From positions 1 through 50,581 of the forward strand of contig NZ_CAJYMD010000054.1 of NCBI RefSeq assembly GCF_913776015.1: a DNA stretch of 50,581 bases, read 5' to 3'. This document shows positions 6,944 to 14,305 of the stretch, in pieces (within the stretch, counting starts at the first letter, position 1; each line of letters begins with the position of its first letter). The position numbers and the translations under genes were made by a program. Origin of the DNA: an uncultured Oxalicibacterium sp. (GTDB taxonomy: Bacteria; Pseudomonadota; Gammaproteobacteria; Burkholderiales; Burkholderiaceae_D). The notes beneath the pieces were generated by a model that was not told the origin of the DNA, made no database searches, and saw only the letters and a program-made list of their open reading frames with translations.

Positions 6944-7843
6944 TCAACGAATCAGACTCTCGCGTGCAGCGGAACTGATTGCCACGACGGCCGGATGCGT
7001 CAATTGTCTTTCCACAGAAATCGCATAAAACTGCTCGGTCACCAAGTTGGTGCTGCCAAGTTCAGTCACGCCTGACTGTTTGCGCAATTGATCGGCCACC
7101 GCAGACGGTGCCGCAAAAATCCCCTTTCCTGCTTCACCAAATGCCTGCAGCAAGGCGCCATCATCGAATTCGCCGACGATACGTGGATGCACGCGTTCTT
7201 TTTCAAACCAACGCAGAAGACGCGGCCGCACGGCAGCCAGTTCGCCCGGCATCAGGAATGGCGCACCATCGAGACTCTTCGGGAATCCTTTCTTGTATTG
7301 CTTGGCCAATCCATCGGCCGCAAAGAAACTCACACCACACTCGCCCAGCAAATGGTTGTAACCGCGCACATCGATATTGGCCGGCATCGGGCTGTCGGCA
7401 ATGACGATATCCAGACGATGAATCGCCAGATCGGCCAGCAGGTCCGTCAATGTCCCTTCGCGGCAAACCAGCCGTAGCGAATCCGGCAACTCCATTGATG
7501 GTTCCAGTAGCAGATAGGCGATAGCCTTGGGTACGGCATCGGCGACGCCGACGCGGAATTGCATGGGCAAACCATCGGGCCGCGTGCGCAGAATCTCCTG
7601 CAGCTCTTCACCGATGGTGAAAATTTCGTCGGCATAACTGAGCACCACACGCCCGGCGTCGTTGAGTTCCAGACGGCGACCGACGCGGTTGAAGAGCGGA
7701 TAGCCGAGCATGTCTTCGAACGAGGAAATCTGACCGCTGATCGTTTGTGGCGTCAAGTGCAGGCGCTCGCTTGCGCGACCGATGCCACCCGACTTGGCGA
7801 CCACCCAGAAATAATGCAAATGCTTGTAGTTGATTGCATTCAT
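6944..7843 (-). CDS. nhaR: LysR-family transcriptional regulator, NhaR-like
   Basis: A 299-residue LysR-type regulator. The N-terminal winged helix begins INYKHLHYFWVVAKSGGIG and contains LTPQTISGQI, very close to the NhaR signature (INYNHLYYFW and LTPQTITGQI in E. coli). The effector domain contains GECGVSFF and GEFDDGALLQAFG, also matching NhaR. In E. coli NhaR activates nhaA in response to Na+, and pgaABCD. No antiporter of the NhaA type is adjacent here, so its target is not evident from context. It is transcribed away from the zinc-ribbon gene at 8013. Confidence 0.9.
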   Translation of the reverse strand: MNAINYKHLHYFWVVAKSGGIGRASERLHLTPQTISGQISSFEDMLGYPLFNRVGRRLELNDAGRVVLSYADEIFTIGEELQEILRTRPDGLPMQFRVGVADAVPKAIAYLLLEPSMELPDSLRLVCREGTLTDLLADLAIHRLDIVIADSPMPANIDVRGYNHLLGECGVSFFAADGLAKQYKKGFPKSLDGAPFLMPGELAAVRPRLLRWFEKERVHPRIVGEFDDGALLQAFGEAGKGIFAAPSAVADQLRKQSGVTELGSTNLVTEQFYAISVERQLTHPAVVAISSAARESLIR

Positions 7844-8012
7844 AGCGCCTCGCTCTTCAGTTTTTACGAACGAAAAGCTGAGTATATTCGAATTTTAATG
7901 AAGTAAAACTGCCCTTACATTACGTCCAGACACAGAAAAGTTGCCGTCCATAAAAGCGCAAGTGGACAGGTACAGGGAGACCGCGGTACTGCCGCACTAC
8001 AGGATGCACACC

Positions 8013-8306
8013 ATGAAATGCCCTATCTGCAAGGACATGCAACTCATCATGTCCGACCGACACGGAATAGAGATCGACTACTGCCCCAATTGCCGCGGCA
8101 TCTGGATGGACCGTGGCGAACTCGACAAATTGATTGAACGTTCAATCAGCGCCCTGCCGCCGGAGCCGCCCAGCCCGCTGCGTCCGCAAGCGGCAGGATC
8201 GCGTCGTCCACCGCTTCTCTATCAGGATCCCCGCTACGGTTACGTCAAGGAAGGTTATGGCCAGAAACAGCGCAAAAACCTGTTGGCCGAACTCTTCGAT
8301 TTTTGA
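8013..8306 (+). CDS. TFIIB-type zinc-ribbon protein
   Basis: A 97-residue protein that starts MKCPICKDMQLIMSDRHGIE and continues DYCPNCRGIWMDRGELDKL. The two CPxC pairs form a zinc ribbon of the zf-TFIIB family (PF13453), with the WMDRGEL signature after the second pair. The C-terminal half is Pro/Arg-rich, with an aromatic YGYVKEGYGQKQRK segment. ATG 8013 is chosen because the zinc ribbon conventionally begins here and AGGA lies nine bases upstream; an ATG at 8004 would add three residues. The cellular role of this family is unknown. A strong terminator follows at 8333. Confidence 0.88.
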   Translation: MKCPICKDMQLIMSDRHGIEIDYCPNCRGIWMDRGELDKLIERSISALPPEPPSPLRPQAAGSRRPPLLYQDPRYGYVKEGYGQKQRKNLLAELFDF

Positions 8307-8332
8307 TCCGACTTCGAAAGAAGGCACCGCGT

Positions 8333-8366
8333 AAGCAGGCGGGCAATTTGCCGCCTGCTTTTTTTA
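8333..8366 (+). terminator. Intrinsic terminator after the zinc-ribbon gene
   Basis: AAGCAGGCGG (8333-8342) pairs with CCGCCTGCTT (8351-8360) and is followed by a T-run. Confidence 0.9.
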
Positions 8367-8556
8367 TGCTCAAACGCCTGAATTGCGCCTGACGGCGTAC
8401 CTGCCGATATTCCTTTAACGTTTTGCAAAGACAAAATTTGGCCGAATGCTTTAAAGTAATGCCCTCAGCGACGCTCTGTTTGCCAAAACATCGTCTTCGC
8501 GACGCCATTCAGGGCGCTCGTCCGTAACGCCAACAAGACACTTACAGGAATTTCCC

Positions 8557-9186
8557 ATGCCAAAGCGCACAGCCAAAGCAGCACTCGAACGCCTACGTGA
8601 GGGCAACCAACGTTTCGTATCCGATATTCGCAGTATCGAAAGCATGACGACCAAGGTGCGCCGTAGTGAAGTCGTCGATGGACAAGATCCGTTTGCCATC
8701 ATCCTCGGTTGCTCCGACTCGCGTGTACCGGCCGAAATGGTCTTCGATCAAGGCCTCGGCGATCTGTTCGTAATCCGCGTTGCCGGCAACGTCGTGGCTC
8801 CATCGCAAATCGGTAGCGTGGAATTTGCCGCGGCTCGTTACAACACAAAACTGGTAGTCGTACTCGGGCACTCGCAGTGCGGTGCGATTCTCGCCACGCT
8901 GGAAGAACTCAAGCGTCCTAGTGAAAACCAGTCGCCTCATCTGAAATCGATCGTTGATCGCATCAGCCCTTCGCTGAAGACATTGATGGAAACCGATCTC
9001 AAGCATGATCAGCATGCCCTCGTGCATCAATCGGTACGCGCCAACATTCGCGCCTCATGCAACCAGTTGCGCCACGGTTCGCAACTGCTGGAAAACCTGA
9101 TCGAGAACGAAGGCTTGGTCGTGGTCGGGGCCGAATACTCGCTCGAAACCGGCCAAGTGGAATTCTTCGACGGCCTCCCGGAATAA
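8557..9186 (+). CDS. Beta-class carbonic anhydrase
   Basis: A 209-residue cytoplasmic enzyme that interconverts CO2 and bicarbonate. The zinc site is visible as CSDSR (Cys52, Asp54, Arg56) and HSQCG (His105, Cys108), the defining motifs of beta-carbonic anhydrases. RVAGN at about residue 74 is also conserved. The start at 8557 has AGGAA upstream. It is a single-gene unit with a bidirectional terminator after it. Unlike the classical Can/CynT forms it has an Arg/Lys-rich N-terminus and no signal peptide, so it is probably cytoplasmic. Confidence 0.95.
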   Translation: MPKRTAKAALERLREGNQRFVSDIRSIESMTTKVRRSEVVDGQDPFAIILGCSDSRVPAEMVFDQGLGDLFVIRVAGNVVAPSQIGSVEFAAARYNTKLVVVLGHSQCGAILATLEELKRPSENQSPHLKSIVDRISPSLKTLMETDLKHDQHALVHQSVRANIRASCNQLRHGSQLLENLIENEGLVVVGAEYSLETGQVEFFDGLPE

Positions 9187-9205
9187 AAGAGCTGCATGCA
9201 AAAAT

Positions 9206-9235
9206 AAAAAAGACGGTAGCGATACCGTCTTTTTT
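9206..9235. terminator. Bidirectional terminator between carbonic anhydrase and lpxR-like gene
   Basis: AAAAAAGACGGTA (9206-9218) and TACCGTCTTTTTT (9223-9235) form a perfect 13-base-pair stem with a GCGA loop; A- and T-runs make it usable from both sides. Confidence 0.93.
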
Positions 9236-9260
9236 ATTGCGCGCTGCCTAAACCGTCTGG

Positions 9261-10358
9261 TCAGTATTCGAGGCTCAGCGTGATCGAACCGTAACTCTGC
9301 GGTTTGACCTGGCCGTGGAATTCCTTGCTGCGCAGATATTGCGCATAGGTGATCTTGCCGCCGCGCCATTGCCATGCAATCCCCGCGGCCACATCGCCCA
9401 CAAGATAGTATTTGGATACGCTATGGCTATCCGCAAAGGTATTCCCGTCGAGGAAGATATTGCGCAGCATCGTCCGTCCATCCAGCGAGACGAAGGCATG
9501 CACGCCACCTTCCGACAGACGACGCCACGATTTTCCTGCCAGCGGCGCGTTGCTGTCCGATGCGGGTCGAATCGGCGAAGTGCCGAAGTCGTTGGGCAGG
9601 TAGCTGCCAATACGGAATTCGACACCGGCATTCAGATACGTTTTCACGTTGCCCAGTGCATAGCCGTAATGCGTGATGGCATCCATCTTCGGCCCGCCAG
9701 ACTCGCCCATTTCCAGCACGCGTTGCTTTTTCTCGCGTACGTAGATGATGCCCAGTTCATTCTTCAACTGGTTGTCCCAGCCGTTGAAACGATCGATGCC
9801 GCGCAGATCGTGAATGAAATTCTGCGACTGTCGTGCCAACGATGCCGGACCGACCATGCCGATATCGAGCTCGACCGTATCCATTTCCTTCTCGGTACGG
9901 GCGTTATAAGCCATGCCAAGATACAACCAGCCGGCGTAGGGACGATCATTGGTGATCAGATCCGTCCGCGTGCGATCGGTCGGCGTATACATTTCCTGTC
10001 CAAGACTGAACACCATATTGCGTGACTCGTAGGCGCCCGGCTGCAGATTGCGCGACAGGCGGTTCAATCGCCGTATCCACAAAGGCAGGCAGGGATCGCT
10101 GGTGTAATCCTGCAAGTTGGCAGAGATCCACGACAGCTTGACGCCATTGGTGTAGTTGTTATCGGTGCCGGCGAACAGATCGTTTTCGAAATACAAGTTG
10201 TAGACGCCGGGGTAGTTGCGCAATTCGCCAACGGTGGGCTTCTCGCCGCAACGTGTATGTTCGTAGTCTTTCGTATCAGCAGCGTGCGCAAGACCGCTCG
10301 TCATGCAAAACAGAAGCAGCTTTGTCAGGCAAGCCAGGCGCAAGGAAATGGGCATCAT
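9261..10358 (-). CDS. LpxR-family outer-membrane lipid A deacylase
   Basis: A 365-residue protein with a signal peptide ending in HAA (about residue 27). The mature part has the DUF2219/LpxR hallmarks YFENDLFAGTDNNYTNGV and, later, HYGYALGN, which carry the Asn-Asp pair and the histidine of the LpxR active site. The pattern of alternating residues and the terminal SLSLEY fit a 12-strand outer-membrane barrel. LpxR removes the 3'-acyloxyacyl group of lipid A and changes outer-membrane charge and immune recognition. Two adjacent ATG codons (10358, 10355) are possible starts. It is divergent from the lysozyme-inhibitor lipoprotein gene at 10534, another envelope-defence function. Confidence 0.88.
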   Translation of the reverse strand: MMPISLRLACLTKLLLFCMTSGLAHAADTKDYEHTRCGEKPTVGELRNYPGVYNLYFENDLFAGTDNNYTNGVKLSWISANLQDYTSDPCLPLWIRRLNRLSRNLQPGAYESRNMVFSLGQEMYTPTDRTRTDLITNDRPYAGWLYLGMAYNARTEKEMDTVELDIGMVGPASLARQSQNFIHDLRGIDRFNGWDNQLKNELGIIYVREKKQRVLEMGESGGPKMDAITHYGYALGNVKTYLNAGVEFRIGSYLPNDFGTSPIRPASDSNAPLAGKSWRRLSEGGVHAFVSLDGRTMLRNIFLDGNTFADSHSVSKYYLVGDVAAGIAWQWRGGKITYAQYLRSKEFHGQVKPQSYGSITLSLEY

Positions 10359-10533
10359 CAGGTCATCCGCATGGTCGGTTCAAAACGGGAACGAAAACAA
10401 GGAATACGAAGCGGCTGGCATCATACGCCATTCGCGCACCGTGCGCGGGTACGCCAGCCCACACAGTCGAAGCAAGTAATATGCGAGGATAACGAGATTG
10501 TTCACGCACTCTGACAGGAAAAGTAAAAACGCC

Positions 10534-11241
10534 ATGATCTTATCCATCCGCACCACGGCCGTGGTTCTCTCGATTTCCCTGCTGGCGGGCTGTTCCAGCA
10601 TGTTCAAAAAAGATGCGAGCGCGAGCTTGTCGGGTCAGTTGTCAGGCAGCGTCACCTACCGCGAACGCGCTGCCCTACCACCCGATGCCAGAGTAATCGT
10701 CAGCCTTGAAGACCGTACGCGCGCCGAGAGCAGCGGCACGTTCGTCGCACAACAGGTGATCGAACCGCGCACGCAGGTACCGGTGGCATTCAATCTGCGC
10801 TATCAACCCAAGGCCATCGATCTCAAGCGCCAGTATGCGTTGAGCGCCACCATCATCGACGGCACCGAGCAGATTCTGTGGTCAACCGATCAACCGGTCG
10901 CTGTCAATTTTGCCGAGCAAGACAAGCCGATTGCGATTACCGTCAACCGCATGCGCAATCCGGTCGAACCACCGAAACCGGTCGCCAAGGGCGCTGTGCC
11001 CTTCCAATGTGACGAGATCAGCATGATCGCGCACTTCTCGGAAGGCGTGGTCGAGTTGTCGCTGGCCGGCCGTACGATCGCGCTGCCGCAGGTGGTATCA
11101 GCCTCGGGTGCGCGCTACACGGATGGCAAGACGCTGTTCTGGAACAAGGGCGATACCGCATTGTTCGAAATGAATGGCAAGGAATATACGGGTTGCCACG
11201 TGGACCGCGAACCGGCCCCTGCCAAACCTGTGAAGAAGTAA
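10534..11241 (+). CDS. Two-domain lipoprotein: YbaY-like domain plus MliC lysozyme-inhibitor domain
   Basis: A 235-residue lipoprotein. The signal peptide ends in lipobox LLAGC with Cys20 as the lipidated residue. Residues about 34-138 form a YbaY-type beta domain (SVTYRERAALPPDARVIVSL), and residues about 156-222 form an MliC/PliC domain with FQCDE, SASGARYTDGK, FWNKGD and a final Cys; Cys159 and Cys221 should form the family disulfide. MliC proteins inhibit C-type lysozyme, and the Ser and Lys of the SASG and NKGD blocks are the known contact residues. The start at 10534 has AGGAAAAG upstream. It probably sits in the outer membrane facing the periplasm and protects peptidoglycan. Confidence 0.88.
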   Translation: MILSIRTTAVVLSISLLAGCSSMFKKDASASLSGQLSGSVTYRERAALPPDARVIVSLEDRTRAESSGTFVAQQVIEPRTQVPVAFNLRYQPKAIDLKRQYALSATIIDGTEQILWSTDQPVAVNFAEQDKPIAITVNRMRNPVEPPKPVAKGAVPFQCDEISMIAHFSEGVVELSLAGRTIALPQVVSASGARYTDGKTLFWNKGDTALFEMNGKEYTGCHVDREPAPAKPVKK

Positions 11242-11300
11242 ATACAGCGCGTCATGCCTGCCAGGCTTCCCGATCACCGGATGGCTGGCACGGCATGCGA

Positions 11301-11894
11301 TCAACGCTTATGCCAGATCAGCAGGCGATTGTTGGCTGGCATGGGGTGATCGTCATGCAGGATGAAGCCATTCATCACGGCCAATTTCTGCACCTCCTCC
11401 AGATCGCGCAACCCCATGCGTACGTCTTGCGCCCGCAAGGCTTCGTCGAAGCGCGCATTGCCATCGCTGGTATATGTGCCGCCGATATTGAACGGCCCGT
11501 AGACGGCGAATATGCCACCTGATGGCAACAACTTGCCGACACCATCGAACATGGTCTCGACCTTGTCCCACGACATGATGTGACTGGTATTGGCCGTGAA
11601 GACGGCATCGAATTCTGCCGGCGGCCAGTGCGGTTGTGTCATGTCCAGCATCAACGGCGGCAAGACGTTGTCGAGCGGCGTCTCGGCCAACCAGGCGTGA
11701 ATACTGGGGTGATAAGCAGGAAGATCGCTGGTCTGCCAGATCAGATGCGGTAACCGCTGCCCCATGTAGACCGCGTGTTGCCCGGTGCCGCTGCCGATTT
11801 CCAGCACACGCTGCACAGACGCGAACACATCGCGCAAGATGGAAAAAATGGGTTCTGCATTGCGCTCGCAGGCGCTGGAGAATTGCTTCTTCAT
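11301..11894 (-). CDS. DUF938 SAM-dependent methyltransferase
   Basis: A 197-residue cytoplasmic protein of the DUF938 class I methyltransferase family. The SAM-binding motif I is VLEIGSGTGQHAVYMGQRLP near residues 30-49, followed by motif II-like acidic QTSDLP and the DUF938-specific block FTANTSHIMSWD. The C-terminal NNRLLIWHK is typical. It begins ACERNAEPIFSILRD, the usual DUF938 opening. Shine-Dalgarno GGGAG lies ahead of ATG 11894. Substrate unknown. Confidence 0.9.
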   Translation of the reverse strand: MKKQFSSACERNAEPIFSILRDVFASVQRVLEIGSGTGQHAVYMGQRLPHLIWQTSDLPAYHPSIHAWLAETPLDNVLPPLMLDMTQPHWPPAEFDAVFTANTSHIMSWDKVETMFDGVGKLLPSGGIFAVYGPFNIGGTYTSDGNARFDEALRAQDVRMGLRDLEEVQKLAVMNGFILHDDHPMPANNRLLIWHKR

Positions 11895-11958
11895 CGGACT
11901 CCCTGTTTTTACTCAAGCCTCAAGGGTACACGACGCGAGAGCGGTGCTATGCAAAGAC

Positions 11959-12249
11959 TCAAATAGGTGAAAGCAACTGTTCCCTGCCAACCCGCCACAG
12001 TTGCGCCTGCTGCAGGCAAAAGCGGCGCTTTTCACGCGCACTCAGACGCTTCATTGCATACTCGGCCCGCAAGGCCGTGCCACGATCAGGGTAAGTCACG
12101 GTGGCTAACAGGCGACGTGGCGGATGCGAACGCGTGTAACGCGCGCCCTTGCCGCACCGATGTTGCGCAAAACGCGCCTGTACGTCGCGTGCAATACCCG
12201 TGTAGATGCTGCCGTCGCAGCATTCGAGCATATACAGATACCAACTCAC
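11959..12249 (-). CDS. GIY-YIG domain protein (UPF0213)
   Basis: A 96-residue single-domain protein. The GIY-YIG core is visible as WYLYMLECCDGSIYTGIARDV, with the following helix RFAQHRCGKGARYTRSHPP and the conserved Glu in ALRAEYAMKRL. It belongs to the UPF0213 (YhbQ-like) family of small GIY-YIG proteins, thought to act on DNA. It overlaps no neighbour and is divergent from the cytochrome gene at 12349. Confidence 0.92.
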   Translation of the reverse strand: MSWYLYMLECCDGSIYTGIARDVQARFAQHRCGKGARYTRSHPPRRLLATVTYPDRGTALRAEYAMKRLSAREKRRFCLQQAQLWRVGREQLLSPI

Positions 12250-12348
12250 GCTTGTGACTCTCCCCCATGGATAGCCTGGCGTGGCTGGCTATACTGTGCG
12301 GCGGCATATCGCCTCACAAGCGACACGACATACTTCGGGAAATCAGGC

Positions 12349-13185
12349 ATGCTGTCTCTCAACCTTCGCTTCATCCTCATACTCGCCATCGCGGCCTTCT
12401 GTGCCTCCTCGCAACTTGCCGCGCATGCAGCCGACGAACCCGTACTCGAACTTGTCCTGCCGAACCAGCAACAGAAACTTGCGCGCAACAATCTGCTACG
12501 CCATCCCGAGATACGCACGATCACGATTGACGATGATCCTGTCTATCACCGCAGCATGACATACCGTGCGATTCCCTTGAAAGCCATCGTACGTCAAGTG
12601 TCGGCCATCGATACACTGCAAGTCGTTGCAACGGATGGCTTCGTCGCCAACATCCGTGGCGAACTGCTGCGCGCAGAAGCCGAACCGTGGATCGCCATTG
12701 AACCGGCCAATGCACCGTGGCCTGAACGCAAACCGGGCAGCGGCAGTGCCGGCGCATTCTATCTGGTCTGGCTGCATCCCGAAAAGGCCGGCATCACATC
12801 TGAACAATGGCCGTTCCAGATTGCCAGCCTGCGCAATGTCGAAGCGTTGACAGTACGCTATCCGCAACTGCTGCCGAAACTGGCGGCCACCGATACACGT
12901 TACGCCAGCGTACAACGCGGCTTGCCTCTGTTCACCACGCATTGCGCCAGTTGCCATCGCATGAATGGCGGCGGCGATGCAGCGATCGGGCCGGATTTGA
13001 ATCTGCCCGCCAATCCGACCGAGTATTTTCAGGAAAGCTGGTTGCGCAAGCTGATTCGCGATCCGGCCAGCGTACGGCACTGGGCGCAATCGAGCGTGCC
13101 CGGCTTCAGTGAAAAAACATTGAACGAAGATGAACTGGATGACCTGCTGGCCTACTTGCAACAAATGGCGCAGCAACGGCACTGA
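12349..13185 (+). CDS. Secreted c-type cytochrome with N-terminal oxidoreductase-like domain
   Basis: A 278-residue protein with a signal peptide cut after AHA (about residue 27). Residues 30-165 resemble the molybdopterin-oxidoreductase (sulfite oxidase/YedY) fold, as in related fused cytochromes, but I see no conserved Mo-ligating cysteine. Residues 185-275 are a monohaem cytochrome c domain with CASCH at 199-203. The expected axial methionine, normally in a SMPGF-type motif, is Val250 here (SSVPGF), a one-base ATG to GTG difference, so the haem may be five-coordinate or use another ligand. The start at 12349 (MLSLNLRF) is chosen over upstream alternatives because it gives a normal signal peptide. 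Confidence 0.82.
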   Translation: MLSLNLRFILILAIAAFCASSQLAAHAADEPVLELVLPNQQQKLARNNLLRHPEIRTITIDDDPVYHRSMTYRAIPLKAIVRQVSAIDTLQVVATDGFVANIRGELLRAEAEPWIAIEPANAPWPERKPGSGSAGAFYLVWLHPEKAGITSEQWPFQIASLRNVEALTVRYPQLLPKLAATDTRYASVQRGLPLFTTHCASCHRMNGGGDAAIGPDLNLPANPTEYFQESWLRKLIRDPASVRHWAQSSVPGFSEKTLNEDELDDLLAYLQQMAQQRH

Positions 13186-13190
13186 GTCAA

Positions 13191-14051
13191 TCAGGCTGGC
13201 GTGAAGAAACGTGACGACATTTCTTCCAGACCCAATGTCTGCAGCACTTCATGCAAACGTTCGGCGGGACGACGACGCGGCAAATCCTTGTAGGTCGCGA
13301 TGATGAGTTCGTTCTTCATCGAATGTTCCCAGCCGATCAGTTCGGTCACGTTGACCTGATAGCCGTGTGCCTCCAGTTGCAGGCAACGCAGCACATTCGT
13401 AACCTGGCTGCCGAATTCACGTGTGTGAATCGGATGTCGCCAGATTTCCGTCAAGGGATTGGCCAGCGCCTGCCCCTTGTTCTTGCGCAGCACGGTTGCC
13501 ACTTCCGCCTGACAGCACGGCACCAGTACGATGAACTGCGCCTGTTTCTTCAAGGCAAAATGAATCGCATCGTCGGTTGCCGTATTACAGGCATGCAAGG
13601 CGGTCACGACATCGACCTTGGCTGGCAGGCGATCGGAGACGATGGAATCGGCCACCGACAGATTCAGGAACGACATGCCGGGAAAACCGAGCTGTTCAGC
13701 CAGCGCCGTCGATTTCTGCACGAGTTCTTCACGCGTTTCGATGCCGTAGATATGTGACTGATCCTGACGCTGCTTGAAAAACAGATCGTAGAGAATGAAG
13801 CCCAGATACGATTTGCCGGCACCATGATCAACCAGCGTGATGTCGGCGTGATCCTGCGAAACCTGTTGCAGCAGCGGTTCGATGAATTGGTAAAGGTGGT
13901 AGACCTGCTTGAGCTTGCGGCGACTGTCCTGATTGAGCTTGCCGTCGCGCGTGAGGATGTGCAGTTCCTTCAAAAGTTCGATCGACTGGCCGGGACGAAT
14001 CTCGGCAGGCAAGTCAGGGGAGGATTGAGGAGAGGTCTGTTTGCGGGGCAT
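13191..14051 (-). CDS. Class I SAM-dependent methyltransferase-like protein
   Basis: A 286-residue cytoplasmic protein of the methyltransferase family represented by PF13679. The SAM-binding block is LVDHGAGKSYLGFILYDLF, followed by YGIETREELV and the catalytic-region sequence ALHACNTATDDAIHFAL; LVPCCQAEV is another family hallmark. It starts at 14051 (MPRKQTSPQ); the frame stays open upstream, but that stretch shows no conservation-like character. The gene is convergent with the cytochrome gene, their stops 5 bases apart, and divergent from tamA. Substrate unknown; related proteins have been linked to RNA methylation but this is uncertain. Confidence 0.85.
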   Translation of the reverse strand: MPRKQTSPQSSPDLPAEIRPGQSIELLKELHILTRDGKLNQDSRRKLKQVYHLYQFIEPLLQQVSQDHADITLVDHGAGKSYLGFILYDLFFKQRQDQSHIYGIETREELVQKSTALAEQLGFPGMSFLNLSVADSIVSDRLPAKVDVVTALHACNTATDDAIHFALKKQAQFIVLVPCCQAEVATVLRKNKGQALANPLTEIWRHPIHTREFGSQVTNVLRCLQLEAHGYQVNVTELIGWEHSMKNELIIATYKDLPRRRPAERLHEVLQTLGLEEMSSRFFTPA

Positions 14052-14305
14052 GATGGCAATACGGAAAACGGCAGAAAATCGCGCAAAGGCGGGTGAGCCG
14101 CCACTATAGGCACTTTGCACGCCAAGGACAACTTCGGGCGAACACGGGCGCAGCCTGCCACAAGCGCGGGAACCATGGTCGGGCATGAAGGTCGGACAGG
14201 TGGCGCGATCTGTCGCTCGGCTATTGTCCGCCCGGTCGAACCGTCTCTGCTGCAAAACTGCTAAGCTTGCACAGTTGGCAATGCGTTCACGCTGCCGCTC
14301 CGTCG

